Of a DNA stretch of 64,000 bases, positions 14,061-25,026 are shown in pieces; the stretch's first letter is position 1, and each line of letters opens with the position of its first letter. The notes under the pieces are model-generated. The model worked only from the letters and a program-made list of their open reading frames with translations. It was not told where the DNA came from and ran no database searches. The translations under genes were made by a program, and so were the position numbers. The DNA is from Thauera aromatica K172 (lineage in GTDB: Bacteria > Pseudomonadota > Gammaproteobacteria > Burkholderiales > Rhodocyclaceae): NCBI RefSeq assembly GCF_003030465.1, contig NZ_CP028339.1, positions 434,001-498,000 of the forward strand. The letters run 5' to 3'.

Positions 14061-14258
14061 TTACCGTTTGCGCTGCGTGGCTGGCTTCGCGGCGTTCCTT
14101 CGTTGCAACCCATATGCCAGCAGTCGCAGTTCGCCCTCCTGCGTCTCGCTGAGTCGTCCTGCGTCGGATGCGCGGTTGATCTTGCCGATGACGCGCTGCA
14201 ACGCGACGTTGTTGATGGCGCGGCGGACGTCGGCGAGGGTGACGTTCTTTCGGGACAT
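14061..14258 (-). CDS. Small basic protein divergent from integrase
   Basis: This 65-residue protein starts MSRKNVTLADVRRAINN and ends in a basic tail. A good ribosome-binding site (AGGAG, six bases before the ATG) supports translation. It is divergent from the tyrosine recombinase, and the shared gap contains dyad repeats. That position is typical of excisionases or integrase repressors. No such family can be confirmed from the sequence. Confidence 0.55.
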   Translation of the reverse strand: MSRKNVTLADVRRAINNVALQRVIGKINRASDAGRLSETQEGELRLLAYGLQRRNAAKPATQRKR

Positions 14259-14289
14259 GGTGGTCTCCTGTTTCGTTCGTGAAACGCCA

Positions 14290-14363
14290 GTGTGACATCA
14301 CGTCTTGCACTCCTCCAGTTAGTACGGTGACATAGCAACCGAGATTGGTTATTACCGTCACCG
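14290..14363. promoter_or_regulatory. Dyad repeats in the integrase promoter region
   Basis: CGGTGAC at 14325-14331 is mirrored by GTCACCG at 14357-14363, with AACC and GGTT forming an inner arm. A shorter near-palindrome, GTGACATCAC, lies near 14291. TGACAT occurs in both. A weak TTGCAC at 14306 could be a -35 box. These may be binding sites for the divergent 65-residue protein or for the recombinase. Confidence 0.4.
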
Positions 14364-14380
14364 AACCGCAGGAGGTCGCC

Positions 14381-15340
14381 ATGCATGCACTGATTCCCAC
14401 CACCCCCGAGGCGCTGCCCGCCGCGCTCGCCGACACTGCCGAGGCTGCGACCGCGCTGCTCAAGGCGCGGCACTCCGAAACCACGCGCCGGGCGTACGCG
14501 GCTGACGCGCTGCGTTTCCGCGACTGGTGCGCCGCCTCGGGCCTGTGCCCTCTGCCGGCCGAACCGCAGGCGGTCGCGCTGTTCGTCGCCGCCGAGATCG
14601 GGCGCGGGCTCAACCCGAGAACGGTCGGTCGTCGCCTGGCTGCGATCCGCCATCTGCACCGCGAGGCCGGCTTGCTCGATCCGACCGCCGCTGAGGTCGT
14701 GCGCGCGGTGCTGGCTGGCGCTCGCCGCACGGCTGGCGGTCCGCCCCGGCAGGCTGCGCCGGCGACTGCATCGGCTTTGGAACGGATGCTGGCGACGTGC
14801 GACGACTCGCTGATCGGTCAGCGCGACCGGCTGCTGCTCGCGCTGGGCTTCGGCGGTGCCTTCCGGCGTGCGGAGCTGGTCGCGCTCGACGTCGGCGACC
14901 TCGAAGTGCTCGAGCACGGCCTGCGGGTGTTCGTGCGCCGCTCGAAAACGGACCAAGAGGCGCAGGGTCAGCACGTTCCGGTCGCCGATGGGCCGAGGAC
15001 GTGCGTCAAGGCAGCGTTGCGCGACTGGCTGGCCGCCTCGGGCATCACCGCTGGCCCCTTGTTCCGATCCGCCCGCAAAGGGGGCGCGCTGACCGACCAG
15101 CGCCTCGTCGACAGATCGGTGGCCGAGATCGTCAAGCGCCGGGCAGCCGCCGCCGGGCTGGATCCGGCGAAGTTCTCCGGTCATTCGCTTCGCCGCGGGT
15201 GGATCACCAGCGCGGCCGAGGCCGGGGCCGATGCGTTCCGGATCATGGACGTGTCGCGCCACCGCCGCGTCGAGACCGTGCGGATCTACATCCAGCGCGC
15301 CAACGACTTCGTGGGGCACGCAGGCGCGACATTCGCGTGA
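14381..15340 (+). CDS. Tyrosine recombinase (integrase)
   Basis: This 319-residue enzyme should catalyse integration and excision of the element. An N-terminal SAM-like core-binding domain (about 25-110) precedes the catalytic domain. All expected residues are present: R162 (FRRAEL), K189 (RRSKT), H268 and R271 (GHSLRRG), H294 (SRHRR) and the nucleophile Y303 (VRIYI), nine residues after H294 as in XerD. AGGAGG five bases before the ATG at 14381 decides the start; an earlier in-frame GTG at 14345 is unlikely. The gene lies 1.7 kb from the tRNA-Lys rather than adjacent to it, so tRNA targeting by this enzyme is an inference. Confidence 0.92.
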   Translation: MHALIPTTPEALPAALADTAEAATALLKARHSETTRRAYAADALRFRDWCAASGLCPLPAEPQAVALFVAAEIGRGLNPRTVGRRLAAIRHLHREAGLLDPTAAEVVRAVLAGARRTAGGPPRQAAPATASALERMLATCDDSLIGQRDRLLLALGFGGAFRRAELVALDVGDLEVLEHGLRVFVRRSKTDQEAQGQHVPVADGPRTCVKAALRDWLAASGITAGPLFRSARKGGALTDQRLVDRSVAEIVKRRAAAAGLDPAKFSGHSLRRGWITSAAEAGADAFRIMDVSRHRRVETVRIYIQRANDFVGHAGATFA

Positions 15341-15476
15341 GGGTGGTGTCGTGTGCTGGTGCGCTGGTTCGGTACGCCTGCCGGCGATGACAATTGACTT
15401 GCGGACACCGCCGCACCAGAGGTAACACAGGGTCGTCGGGCGAGCGGCCCGGGTGAGGGCAGCGTGATAGGATCGT

Positions 15477-15543
15477 GCTGCCGTGTCGGGAGGGAGCAAT
15501 CCCTGCCGGTTCCAGAGCCCGGTTCGCCAACCTGACACGGCGC
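15477..15543 (+). other. Structured, possibly bistable RNA leader
   Basis: GCCGTGTC (15480-15487) pairs perfectly with GACACGGC (15534-15541). Inside are a hairpin AGGGA-GCAA-TCCCT with a GNRA loop (15491-15504) and a second arm that can form either CCGG/CCGG (15506-15509 with 15519-15522) or GGTT-CGCC-AACC (15521-15532), but not both. It ends about 60 bases before the start of the 76-residue gene at 15603. I do not recognise a known RNA family. The rest of the 262-base gap (15341-15602) holds nothing clear. Confidence 0.45.
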
Positions 15544-15602
15544 TCGTCATCCAGTTTGGCGATTGGACGGCGAGCAAGAAACCTGCTGCTCTGGAGTTCC
15601 CC

Positions 15603-15833
15603 ATGCCATCCATCCCTCTCCCCGGCACTGCTGCCGACCTGCGCGATCGCCTTGCGCGCGCCATCGCCTTCGTCGAAAGAACCCGCGCCGATAGCGCCGC
15701 CCAGCTCGAGCACGCTCAGGCTCGCGGCGATTCTGCTTCCGTGCAGTTCTACGCCGGCCGCGTGCAGGGCTTCGACTTCGCGCTCGCCGAGATGCGGAAC
15801 GTCCTCGTGATCGACGAGGAGGTGCGGACATGA
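15603..15833 (+). CDS. Small hypothetical protein
   Basis: This 76-residue protein begins MPSIPLPGTAADLRDRL and is predicted to be mostly helical and soluble. GGAG six bases before the ATG at 15603 favours this start over the longer frame from 15483, which would translate the folded RNA element. It is unrecognised. It ends about 100 bases before the winged-helix gene in the same direction, so the two may be one transcript. Confidence 0.6.
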   Translation: MPSIPLPGTAADLRDRLARAIAFVERTRADSAAQLEHAQARGDSASVQFYAGRVQGFDFALAEMRNVLVIDEEVRT

Positions 15834-15936
15834 CCCCGGCGATACTGTGGATCCGCTATCGCGCGCTGCGGCGCTTCTTCAACTCGAAATGGGCGCTGCG
15901 GCTTGCTCGGGCAGGCGTGCGGCTGTGGTGGACGCC

Positions 15937-16881
15937 ATGAAGGGCGTGTTCATCTGCGCCGCCGAGCTCGAGGCGCTCCATGGCTGCCCGCCGCTTGCCG
16001 GGATGGCCTACCTCTGGCTACGCTCGTTCGTGGATCTGAGGTCCGGCATCGTCGGTCGCACGCGGCCGGTGTCGCTGTCGATGCTGCGCGCCTACACTGA
16101 GACCCACACGCCTCGCGGCAGCGGCGTGCAGATCACCCAGCCCAGCGAGCGCGGCATCCGCACGGCGCTCGCTGCGTTGGAGCGTGCCGGCCTGCTGCGC
16201 CGCCTGGGCGATGACCGCAGCCTCCTTTTTCGCCTCCCGCGGATGGAAACGCTGGCGCTCGCCTCCGGCAAACCCGACGCGAACCTGACAGGCGAACATG
16301 GTGCCGAACCCGGCGCAGTGGATAACCGGGCGAATGCCTTGCCTGGCGCGGGATTCATTCGTCGCCGCGAGCCGAACCCGACGGAGAACCCGCAGGGGGT
16401 CTATCGGCCGAACCCGACACACATCAGAGGTCAGAGCTTAAAACCATCACCCCCACACACGGCGTCGACACACGAACCGGGATTGCGCGCACGCGAGGCC
16501 GCCGCCGCTGTCGGTGATGCAGAGCTTCAGACGGTCGCCACCCTGCTGCGCGGCGCCGGCGTGCGGGTCGGTGGTGCGGAGCCGGAGCTGGCCGATCTGG
16601 TCGCGCGTGGCGTTACCGATGTCGACCTGCTCGCCGCGGTGGTACTCGCCCGGCAGGAGCGGCAGGCGGTCGGCAGCGCACAGCCGATCGGGATTCGCTA
16701 TGTTGCCGCGCTGCTCGATCGGGTTCGGCAGCAGTCAAGCAAGGCGCCGGCGGCGGCCTGGTGGTCGTCCGAGTCGGCCATGCTCGCCAAGGGCGCCGAG
16801 CTGGGTCTGTCGCCTCGGCCGGGCGAGGACTGGGGAGGGTTCAAGGGCAGGATTCGGGGGGCGCTGGGGCGGGCGGCGTGA
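15937..16881 (+). CDS. Winged-helix replication-type protein
   Basis: This 314-residue protein starts MKGVFICAAELEALHG, followed by LAGMAYLWLRSFVDLRSGIVG, a pattern seen in N-terminal winged-helix domains of phage and island replication proteins. RGIRTALAALERAGLLRRLG looks like the recognition helix. A long low-complexity linker (about 120-190) leads to a C-terminal helical domain. I prefer the ATG at 15937 because the conserved region begins there; an upstream GTG at 15847 would add 30 residues. It may bind the element's origin or act as a regulator. It is the last gene before the tRNA boundary. Confidence 0.72.
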   Translation: MKGVFICAAELEALHGCPPLAGMAYLWLRSFVDLRSGIVGRTRPVSLSMLRAYTETHTPRGSGVQITQPSERGIRTALAALERAGLLRRLGDDRSLLFRLPRMETLALASGKPDANLTGEHGAEPGAVDNRANALPGAGFIRRREPNPTENPQGVYRPNPTHIRGQSLKPSPPHTASTHEPGLRAREAAAAVGDAELQTVATLLRGAGVRVGGAEPELADLVARGVTDVDLLAAVVLARQERQAVGSAQPIGIRYVAALLDRVRQQSSKAPAAAWWSSESAMLAKGAELGLSPRPGEDWGGFKGRIRGALGRAA

Positions 16882-16956
16882 GGGTGGGTGCTCGCGGACT
16901 CCGGTAGCACTGCCGGCATTGCCTTCTGCGGGAGCAATGAAGGAGCAATGGACCTG

Positions 16957-16990
16957 AAAAGCAAAAAGGCCAACCCCGGAGGATTGGCCT
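16957..16990 (-). terminator. Rho-independent terminator of tRNA-Lys
   Basis: AGGCCAA and TTGGCCT form a seven-pair stem; on the minus strand it is followed by TTTTTGCTTTT. It lies 17 bases after the 3' end of the tRNA gene. The sequence 16882-16956 between the last element gene and this hairpin shows nothing distinct. Confidence 0.8.
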
Positions 16991-17006
16991 AAGTGCTTGA
17001 ATTCGG

Positions 17007-17082
<76 letters not shown>

Positions 17083-17128
17083 GGTGCCTTGCGGCGGATC
17101 GGGTTGGCGCCCGATCAGGAAGGCGCGA

Positions 17129-17157
17129 ATCATACCCGGACGGACCCAGCAGCGCAA
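17129..17157 (-). promoter_or_regulatory. Promoter of tRNA-Lys
   Basis: On the minus strand TTGCGC (17152-17157) and TATGAT (17129-17134) are separated by exactly 17 bases, 46 bases before the mature tRNA. The leader in between contains a perfect seven-pair hairpin (17097-17103 with 17110-17116) that may matter for 5' processing. Confidence 0.6.
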
Positions 17158-17178
17158 CCGCTTTGTCCGGCGCTGCGT

Positions 17179-17718
17179 TCAGCCCAGCAGACGTCCTGCG
17201 CGGCGGCGGGTGCCTGCGCGCGCGCCCAGACCGTGCGCGCCATGGGCATGGCAGATCGCGCAGGCGAGGGCGTCGGCGGCGTCGGGGCCCGGGCTGGCGT
17301 CGAGCGCGAGCAGGCGCTGCACCATGTGCTGGACCTGCTCCTTGGCCGCCTTGCCGTAGCCGACCACCGATTGCTTGACCTGGAGCGCGGTGTATTCGCT
17401 CACCGCCAGATCGCACGATACCGCGCCGCAGATCACTGCGCCGCGCGCCTGGCCGAGGAGCAGGGTGGATTGCGGATTGACGTTGACGAACACCTTTTCC
17501 ACTGCGACCACGTCGGGCTGCCAGGTGGCGATTACTTCGCGCACGCCGTCGAGCAGCGTCTTCAGGCGGCCGGGGAGTTCGCCGTCGGCGGTCCGGATGC
17601 AGCCGCTGGCGACGTAGCGCAGCTGGCTGCCGAGCTGGTCGATGAGGCCGAAGCCGGTGATCCGCAATCCGGGGTCGAGGCCGAGGATGCGGGTGGCGAC
17701 GGTGGCGGTGCTGCCCAC
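17179..17718 (-). CDS. ruvC: Holliday junction endonuclease RuvC
   Basis: RuvC cuts Holliday junctions made during homologous recombination, working with RuvAB in the cytoplasm. The 179-residue length is normal. The four catalytic acids are present: D15 (GLDPG), E74 (AVEKVF), D146 and D149 (PDAADALA). The start is GTG. It is the first chromosomal gene beyond the tRNA and is followed eight bases upstream by the UPF0145 gene in the same direction. No ruvA or ruvB is in the window, although they often lie beside it. Confidence 0.97.
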   Translation of the reverse strand: MGSTATVATRILGLDPGLRITGFGLIDQLGSQLRYVASGCIRTADGELPGRLKTLLDGVREVIATWQPDVVAVEKVFVNVNPQSTLLLGQARGAVICGAVSCDLAVSEYTALQVKQSVVGYGKAAKEQVQHMVQRLLALDASPGPDAADALACAICHAHGAHGLGARAGTRRRAGRLLG

Positions 17719-17725
17719 CTTCGCT

Positions 17726-18043
17726 TCAGACCTGCACCGCAGTGCCGCTGACGCACACCATCAGCATGCCGTTGTCGGCGCCGAGGACTTCGTAGTCGAC
17801 GTCGATGCCGATGATGGCATTGGCACCGAGGCGGCCGGCTTCGGCCTGCATTTCCTCGATGGCGATGCGGCGGGCGTCGGCGAGGGTGCGTTCGTAGGCG
17901 CCGGCGCGGCCGCCGACGACGTTGCGGATGGAGGCGAACAGGTCCTTGAAGAGGTTGGCGCCGATGATCGCTTCGCCATTGACCACGCCGAGGTACTGGC
18001 GGACGGGCTTGCCGTCGAGGGTGGAGGTGGTGGACATCAGCAT
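17726..18043 (-). CDS. UPF0145 / YbjQ family protein
   Basis: This 105-residue protein matches the YbjQ/UPF0145 family, small proteins once described as heavy-metal-binding, with no proven function. The pattern includes [26 protein letters not shown] and [17 protein letters not shown] with good spacing precedes the ATG at 18043. The longer open frame to 18901 overlaps the exporter gene in another frame and is spurious. It is followed closely by ruvC on the same strand and probably shares its transcript. Confidence 0.87.
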   Translation of the reverse strand: MLMSTTSTLDGKPVRQYLGVVNGEAIIGANLFKDLFASIRNVVGGRAGAYERTLADARRIAIEEMQAEAGRLGANAIIGIDVDYEVLGADNGMLMVCVSGTAVQV

Positions 18044-18072
18044 GGCGTTCTCCGGGAAGACAAAATCCGATT

Positions 18073-18960
18073 CTAGCCCTTGCGCGCCAGCCACACGCCC
18101 GACACGGCGATCGCCATGCCGGCGAGGGCGATGCCGTGCAGAGTCTCGCCGAACATCGCCCAGGCGATCAGCGCGGTGGTGGGTGGGGTGAGGTAGAACA
18201 GGCTGGCGACGTTGACCGCGCTGCCGCTGCGGATCAGCAGGTTGAGCAGGCTGATCGCGCCCAGCGACAGCACCAGCACGAGCCAGGCGAGGGCGAAGAT
18301 GAAGTCGCCGCTCCAGTCGATGTGCAGGGTTTCGGTGCGGCTGGCGACGAGGGCGGTGAGGAGCAGGCTGGGCAGGAACTGCACCACCGAGCCGGTGCGC
18401 AGGTCGAAGCGCGGGCAGAAGCGCTTCTGGTACAGGGTGCCGGCGGTGATGCCGAACAGCGCGGCGAAGGCCGGTTCGAGCATGTGCATCAGCTGCTCCG
18501 GCGCCATGCCGTCCACCGAGGTCTTGCTGCCGACGACTAGGGCGACGCCGACAAAGCCGAGCGCCAGCCCGGTCCACTGCCGTGTCGACACCCGCTCGCC
18601 GAGCAGCAGGCCGGCGCCGGCGGCGGTGAGCAGGGGCTGCATGCCGACCACCAGCGCCGACACTCCGGCGGGCAGGCCGCGGTGGATCGACATGAACACC
18701 CCGCCGAGGTACACCGCATGCACGAGCAGGCCGGTGATGCCGATGTGCATCGCCTCGCGCGGGCTGGCCGGCCACGGTGCGCGCATCGCCAGCGCCAGCA
18801 TCGTCATCAGCGCGATCACCAGGGCGTAGCGGGTGGCGAGGAAGGTCAGCGGCTCGGCATAGGGCAGGCCGTACTTGGCGCCGATGAAGCCGGTGCTCCA
18901 CAGCAGCACGAACAGGAGCGGCATGAAGCGTTGGGTCAGGGACGAGGTCGTGATGGGCAT
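18073..18960 (-). CDS. EamA/DMT-superfamily exporter
   Basis: This 295-residue inner-membrane protein has about ten hydrophobic segments arranged as two EamA repeats, the layout of drug/metabolite transporters. The N-terminus [20 protein letters not shown] is typical for the family. The substrate cannot be read from sequence; relatives export amino acids, purines or other metabolites. I chose the ATG at 18960 over an upstream in-frame start at 19041, which lies in the terminator region. It sits 29 bases upstream of the UPF0145 gene in the same direction. Confidence 0.85.
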   Translation of the reverse strand: MPITTSSLTQRFMPLLFVLLWSTGFIGAKYGLPYAEPLTFLATRYALVIALMTMLALAMRAPWPASPREAMHIGITGLLVHAVYLGGVFMSIHRGLPAGVSALVVGMQPLLTAAGAGLLLGERVSTRQWTGLALGFVGVALVVGSKTSVDGMAPEQLMHMLEPAFAALFGITAGTLYQKRFCPRFDLRTGSVVQFLPSLLLTALVASRTETLHIDWSGDFIFALAWLVLVLSLGAISLLNLLIRSGSAVNVASLFYLTPPTTALIAWAMFGETLHGIALAGMAIAVSGVWLARKG

Positions 18961-19043
18961 CGGAGAGGCGCTGCCAGTGGGCTGCGGGCGGACTGCGATC
19001 GATCGATTACCGCGGGGGGAGCCGCGATGCGTGGCGCACAAGC

Positions 19044-19070
19044 AAAAAGCGGCGCCCGGCGCCGCTTTTT
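19044..19070. terminator. Bidirectional terminator after yebC
   Basis: The stem GCGGCGCC/GGCGCCGC is flanked by AAAAA on the left and TTTTT on the right, so it can end transcription in either direction. It lies just after the yebC stop on the minus strand and before the exporter gene. Confidence 0.8.
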
Positions 19071-19092
19071 CGTCAGGCGTGCAGGCCGAAGC

Positions 19093-19818
19093 TTAGTCGA
19101 CGATCTCGGCCGAGGTATAGACCTCCTGCACGTCGTCGAGTCCTTCGAGGGCATCGAGCAGTTTCTGCATGCGCGCGGCCTCGTCGCCGGCGAGCTCGAT
19201 GACGTTGTCCGGTTTCATCGTCACTTCACCGAACTCGGCGCTGAATCCGGCCTTCTCCAGCGCTTCCTTGATCGCGGTGAATTCCCACGGCCCGGTGATC
19301 ACCTCGATCGAGCCGTCGTCGTTGCCGACGACATCCTCGGCGCCGGCCTCGAGCGCGGCTTCCATCAGCGCGTCCTCGTCGGTGCCGGGAGCGAACAGGA
19401 GCTGGCCGCAGTGCTTGAACTGGTACGCCACGCAGCCGTCGGTGCCCATGTTGCCGCCGTACTTGGAGAAGGCGTGGCGCACGTCGGCGACGGTGCGGGT
19501 CCGGTTGTCGGTGAGGCAGTCGACCATCACCGCCGAGCCGCCGATGCCGTAGCCTTCGTAGCGGATCTCTTCGTAGCTCACGCCTTCGAGCTCGCCGGTG
19601 CCTTTCTTGATCGCGTTGTCGATCTTGTCCTTGGGCATGTTGACGCCCTTGGCCTTGTCCACCGCCAGGCGCAGGCGCGGGTTGAAGCCCGGGTCGCCGC
19701 CGCCCATCTTGGCGGCGACGGTGATTTCCTTTGCCAGCTTGGAGAATGCCGCACCGCGCTTTTCGTCCTGACGACCCTTGCGGTGCTGGATGTTGGCCCA
19801 CTTCGAATGACCCGCCAT
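19093..19818 (-). CDS. yebC: YebC/PmpR-family protein
   Basis: This 241-residue cytoplasmic protein begins [18 protein letters not shown], the hallmark of the YebC family, and is full length. Some members bind DNA as regulators (PmpR); recent work on others links them to relief of ribosome stalling at proline runs. Either role is possible here. In many bacteria yebC is next to ruvC, and here it is three genes away on the same strand, separated by a terminator. Confidence 0.95.
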   Translation of the reverse strand: MAGHSKWANIQHRKGRQDEKRGAAFSKLAKEITVAAKMGGGDPGFNPRLRLAVDKAKGVNMPKDKIDNAIKKGTGELEGVSYEEIRYEGYGIGGSAVMVDCLTDNRTRTVADVRHAFSKYGGNMGTDGCVAYQFKHCGQLLFAPGTDEDALMEAALEAGAEDVVGNDDGSIEVITGPWEFTAIKEALEKAGFSAEFGEVTMKPDNVIELAGDEAARMQKLLDALEGLDDVQEVYTSAEIVD

Positions 19819-19962
19819 ATGAACCTCGATGTTGCCTGCGCGAATGAAGAGGCCGGCATTATAGCGTCCTGCTTCAGGCTTGCCGGGCTCGAGTCGTACG
19901 GGCGGCAGGTGCGGGGCTGCTACACTTTGCAGACGACATCGTTCGATTCAGGGAGCCCGGGC

Positions 19963-21468
19963 ATGACCGAACCGTTGCTGATTGCGAAAGCCGCCGACCA
20001 GGCGCAGTTCAAGGACATCCACCTGCTGCCGCGGCTGGCCAACCGCCACGGCCTGATCACCGGCGCCACCGGCACCGGCAAGACGGTGACCCTGCAAAAG
20101 CTCGCCGAGTCCTTTGCCGCGATCGGCGTGCCGGTGTTCATGGCCGACGTCAAGGGCGACCTCTCCGGCATCGCCGCCGCCGGCACCGCCTCGCCCAAGC
20201 TGCTCCAGCGCCTGGCGGCGATCGGCATCGGCGACTACGTGCCGCGCGCCAATACCGCCGTGTTCTGGGACGTGTTCGGCACCCAGGGCCATCCGGTGCG
20301 CGCCACCATCTCCGACATGGGGCCGTTGCTGCTCGCACGCCTGCTCAACCTCAACGACACCCAGAGCGGCGTGCTCACCCTGGTGTTCCGGATCGCCGAC
20401 GACAACGGCCTGCTGCTGCTCGACCTCAAGGACCTGCGCGCGATGGTGCAGCACGTCGGCGAGAATGCAAAAAACTTTACCACCGGTTACGGCAACATCT
20501 CGCCGGCCTCGATCGGCGCGATCCAGCGCAACCTGCTGGCACTGGAAGAGCAGGGCGGCGACGTCTTCTTCGGCGAGCCGATGCTCGACATCGGCGACCT
20601 GATGCAGACCGACGCCGAGGGCCGCGGCGTGATCAACGTGCTCGCGGCGGACAAGCTCTACCACTCGCCCAAGCTCTACTCCACCTTTCTGCTGTGGCTG
20701 CTCGCCGAGCTGTTCGAGCAGCTGCCCGAAGTCGGCGACCCGGAGCAGCCGAAGCTGGTGTTCTTCTTCGACGAGGCCCACCTGCTGTTCGACGACGCGC
20801 CCAAGGCGCTGGTCGACAAGATCGAGCAGGTCGTGCGCCTGATCCGTTCCAAGGGCGTGGGCGTGTATTTCGTCACCCAGAATCCGCTCGACATTCCCGA
20901 GACCGTCCTCGGCCAGCTCGGCAACCGCGTCCAGCACGCGCTGCGCGCGTTCACGCCGCGCGACCAGAAGGCGGTGAAGACTGCCGCCGGGACGATGCGC
21001 CCGAACCCGGCGTTCGACGCCGCGCAGGCGATCACCGAGCTCGGCGTGGGCGAGGCGCTGGTTTCCTTCCTCGACGACAAGGGCCGGCCGCAGGTCACCG
21101 AGCGCGCGTTCGTCATCGCGCCGGACTCCCGCCTCGGCCCGCTCTCCGAGGCCGAGCGCGGCGCGGCAATCGCCGGTTCGGTGATCCACGGCCATTACGA
21201 ACAGGCGGTGGACCGCGAGTCCGCCTACGAGCGGCTGCGCGCCCAGGGCGAGGCTTCCGCCGCCGCCGCGCAGCAGGCGGCAAGCCGCGAGGGCGGCGGC
21301 GGTCTCAACGACATCCTGTTCGGCTCCACCGGGCCGCGCGGCGGGCAGCGCGACGGCCTGGTGCAGATCGCGGCGAAGACGGTGACGCGCACCATCGGCA
21401 GCAGCATCGGCCGCCAGATCGTGCGCGGCCTGCTCGGTTCCCTGTTCGGCGGCGGCAGCCGGCGCTGA
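19963..21468 (+). CDS. HerA-like ATPase, DUF853 family
   Basis: This 501-residue protein belongs to the DUF853/HerA-like helicase family (E. coli YjgR type). Walker A is GATGTGKT at residues 34-41 and Walker B is [32 protein letters not shown] matches the sensor region. The C-terminus has a Gly/Ser-rich linker and a short hydrophobic SLFGGGS end. The cellular role is unknown; relatives are DNA-translocating ATPases. GGGAG precedes the ATG at 19963, and a longer frame from 18682 is antisense to two other genes. It is a single gene divergent from yebC. Confidence 0.88.
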   Translation: MTEPLLIAKAADQAQFKDIHLLPRLANRHGLITGATGTGKTVTLQKLAESFAAIGVPVFMADVKGDLSGIAAAGTASPKLLQRLAAIGIGDYVPRANTAVFWDVFGTQGHPVRATISDMGPLLLARLLNLNDTQSGVLTLVFRIADDNGLLLLDLKDLRAMVQHVGENAKNFTTGYGNISPASIGAIQRNLLALEEQGGDVFFGEPMLDIGDLMQTDAEGRGVINVLAADKLYHSPKLYSTFLLWLLAELFEQLPEVGDPEQPKLVFFFDEAHLLFDDAPKALVDKIEQVVRLIRSKGVGVYFVTQNPLDIPETVLGQLGNRVQHALRAFTPRDQKAVKTAAGTMRPNPAFDAAQAITELGVGEALVSFLDDKGRPQVTERAFVIAPDSRLGPLSEAERGAAIAGSVIHGHYEQAVDRESAYERLRAQGEASAAAAQQAASREGGGGLNDILFGSTGPRGGQRDGLVQIAAKTVTRTIGSSIGRQIVRGLLGSLFGGGSRR

Positions 21469-21514
21469 GCCGCGGCGCCGGCCCGCGGCGGAAACCTGCT
21501 GCGGAGGCGGAGGT

Positions 21515-22348
21515 TCAGGCCGCGAGGCCGAGGCGGCGGCAGATCTCGGTCGTGGGGCCGGCCATGTTCATGCTGTAGAAGTGGAGCCCGGGCGCGCCTT
21601 CGGCGAGCAGCTTCTCGCACAGCCGGGTCACCACGTCGAGGCCGAAGGCGCGCACCGACTCGGCGTCGTCGCCGTAGCTCTCGCAGGTCTTGCGCATCCA
21701 GCGCGGCAGCTCGGCGCCGCAGGCATCGGAGAAGCGGGCGAGCTTGCTGAAGCTGCCGATCGGCATGATCCCGGGCACGATCGGGATGTCGATGCCGATC
21801 TTGCGCGCCGCATCGACGAAGTACAGGTAGGCGTCGAGATTGTAGAAATACTGGGTGATCGCTGCGTCGGCGCCGGCCTCGACCTTGCGCTTGAAGGCGG
21901 CGAGGTCGTCTTTCGGGCTTTTCGCCTGCGGATGCCATTCGGGGTAGGCGGCGACCTCGATGTGGAAGCGGTCGCCGGTTTCGGCGCGGATGAACTCGAC
22001 CAGCTCGTTGGCATAGCGGAATTCGCCCGGGTCCTGCACGCCCGAGGGCAGGTCGCCGCGCAGCGCGACGATGCGGCGCACGCCGGCGCCGGCGTAGTCC
22101 TGCAGGATGGCGCGGATGCTGTCGCGGGTGGAGCCGATGCACGACAGATGGGGCGCGGCTTCGAAGCCGGCGGCGGCGATGTCCCTGACGGTGGCGAAAC
22201 TGCGCTCGCGGGTGGAGCCGCCGGCACCGTAGGTGACCGAAAAGAAGGCGGGCTTCAGCGTCGCCAGGCGGGCACAGGTGGTGCGCAGCTTGTCGGCGCC
22301 CTCGGCGGTGGTGGGGGGGAAGAACTCGATCGAGATTTCGGTGCTCAT
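21515..22348 (-). CDS. metF: Methylenetetrahydrofolate reductase MetF
   Basis: MetF reduces 5,10-methylene-THF to 5-methyl-THF with FAD, supplying the methyl group for methionine. The 277-residue protein has the family N-terminus ISIEFFPPTT with the catalytic glutamate, and FFSVTYGAGGSTRE. The ATG overlaps the tlyA stop by four bases (ATGA), so translation is coupled. It is the last gene of ahcY-tlyA-metF, and the SAH riboswitch upstream of ahcY should control it too, joining methyl supply with recycling of S-adenosylhomocysteine. Confidence 0.96.
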   Translation of the reverse strand: MSTEISIEFFPPTTAEGADKLRTTCARLATLKPAFFSVTYGAGGSTRERSFATVRDIAAAGFEAAPHLSCIGSTRDSIRAILQDYAGAGVRRIVALRGDLPSGVQDPGEFRYANELVEFIRAETGDRFHIEVAAYPEWHPQAKSPKDDLAAFKRKVEAGADAAITQYFYNLDAYLYFVDAARKIGIDIPIVPGIMPIGSFSKLARFSDACGAELPRWMRKTCESYGDDAESVRAFGLDVVTRLCEKLLAEGAPGLHFYSMNMAGPTTEICRRLGLAA

Positions 22349-23202
22349 GGGGTGTCCGGATCGGTGTCGCCAGCCGGTGTGCGGATGGCATGGAAGAAAA
22401 ATTCGCGGTTGCCGTCGCCGCCGCTGATCGGCGAATCGAACCAGTCGAGGATGATCAGCCCGGCAGCGTGGGCGGCGGCGCGCAGCTTCGCCTCGACTTC
22501 GGCGTAGAGGGCGGCATCGCGCACGAGGCCGCCCTTGCCCAGGCCTTGCGGACCGACCTCGAACTGCGGCTTGACCAGCGCCAGCATGTGGCCGGCAGGC
22601 GACAGCAGGGCCGGCCATTGCGTCAGCAGCAGCGTCAGCGAGATGAAGCTGGCGTCGCACACGAGGAGGTCGAAGCCCCGCGGCGGAAAGTGTTCGCCGA
22701 GGTCGGCGGCGGTGAGCCGGCGGGCGTTGAGGCCTTCGAGCGTGACGCAGCGCGGTTCCTTGCACAGGCGCGGATGGAGCTGGTCGTGCCCGACCTCCAC
22801 GCCGACCACCTTCGCCGCCCCGGCCTGCAGCAGGCAGTCGGTGAAGCCGCCGGTGGACTGGCCGATGTCGAGGCAGACGGCGCCCTGCACGTCCAGCCCG
22901 CTGCGCGCGAGCGCGCCTTCGAGCTTGAGCGCGCCGCGCGACACGAAGCGGTCGCTGGCGGCGGGAGTCACGGCCAGCCGCGCATCGGGCGGCAATGCCA
23001 GCGCCGGCTTGGTCACCGGCTGGCCGTCATGGCTGACGCGGCCGGCTTCGACCAGCGCGCGCGCCGCGGTGCGCGAGGGGGCCAGCCCCTGGCTCACCAG
23101 CAGCTGGTCGACGCGCTGCAGACCGTGGCGCTCGGCAGCGGTGCGTGCATGCGCCGCCGGGCGCGGCTTGCCCTGGCGGGCATGGAAGGCGTTCATGCTC
23201 AT
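22345..23202 (-). CDS. tlyA: TlyA-family rRNA 2'-O-methyltransferase
   Basis: This 285-residue protein has an N-terminal S4 RNA-binding domain (about 28-90, RVDQLLVSQGLAPSRTAARA) and an FtsJ-like methyltransferase domain with the SAM motif CLDIGQSTGGFTDCLL. TlyA enzymes 2'-O-methylate cytidines of rRNA; some homologues are called haemolysins for historical reasons. It lies between ahcY and metF and overlaps metF by four bases, so its expression should follow the SAH riboswitch. That is sensible for an enzyme that makes SAH. Confidence 0.9.
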   Translation of the reverse strand: MSMNAFHARQGKPRPAAHARTAAERHGLQRVDQLLVSQGLAPSRTAARALVEAGRVSHDGQPVTKPALALPPDARLAVTPAASDRFVSRGALKLEGALARSGLDVQGAVCLDIGQSTGGFTDCLLQAGAAKVVGVEVGHDQLHPRLCKEPRCVTLEGLNARRLTAADLGEHFPPRGFDLLVCDASFISLTLLLTQWPALLSPAGHMLALVKPQFEVGPQGLGKGGLVRDAALYAEVEAKLRAAAHAAGLIILDWFDSPISGGDGNREFFFHAIRTPAGDTDPDTP

Positions 23203-23250
23203 GGCGAGCTCCCGTCGGCATCGCAGGCCGTTTCGTGCCCTGGCCGCTGC

Positions 23251-24696
<1,446 letters not shown>

Positions 24697-24811
24697 GTGA
24701 AGCTCCTTGCCAGGGCCGGGCGGGGACGGGGCGCAGTGCGGGCGCAATGTGCGCGCCGCTTCGTGCTCACCCGGCATCCCGAACCCGGCGGGGGTTGAGA
24801 ATGATCAGCAG

Positions 24812-24915
24812 GGTGAGCGCCGTTGTGCCGCTACCCGCCGGGGGCGGCGGGGTCCGAGCCTGGGGACCGAACCTGCGCTGGCAGGCCGGCGCCTCGCAGC
24901 GCTCCTCGGAGAGGG
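24812..24915 (-). promoter_or_regulatory. SAH riboswitch
   Basis: On the minus strand the leader contains the conserved SAH riboswitch blocks in order: CCGAGGAGCGCTGC, then CCAGGCTCGG, then AACGGCGCTC. GAGCGC pairs with GCGCTC and CCGAG with CTCGG to form the pseudoknotted core. A variable GC hairpin lies between. A TATAAT at 24919-24924 sits directly upstream, as expected for a -10 box. In known examples SAH binding turns expression on. The rest of the 330-base gap holds a TATAAT at 24991-24996 reading towards psd. Confidence 0.92.
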
Positions 24916-25026
24916 CGGATTATAGCGAATCCGCGTCCGCAGTTGGCAGCGCTGCGCGCCTGTTCCGGCGGGGTGGGGCGGGGCGGGCGATATAATGGAC
25001 GCTTTTCGACGAAGGTGGGTGTTGCC

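Larger units (their letters stand above)
1..17006. mobile_element. Integrated mobile element (right portion)
   Basis: This stretch holds a tyrosine recombinase, a DUF927 primase-helicase, two XRE regulators, a KilA-N protein, a restriction-methylation cargo block and several small phage-like proteins. It stops at the 3' end of a tRNA-Lys gene, beyond which only housekeeping genes occur. No capsid, tail, portal, large terminase or relaxase gene is visible, so a phage satellite or integrative island fits better than a complete prophage. The left end and the second attachment repeat are outside the window. The boundary at the tRNA is inferred from gene content, not from a visible repeat. Confidence 0.7.
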
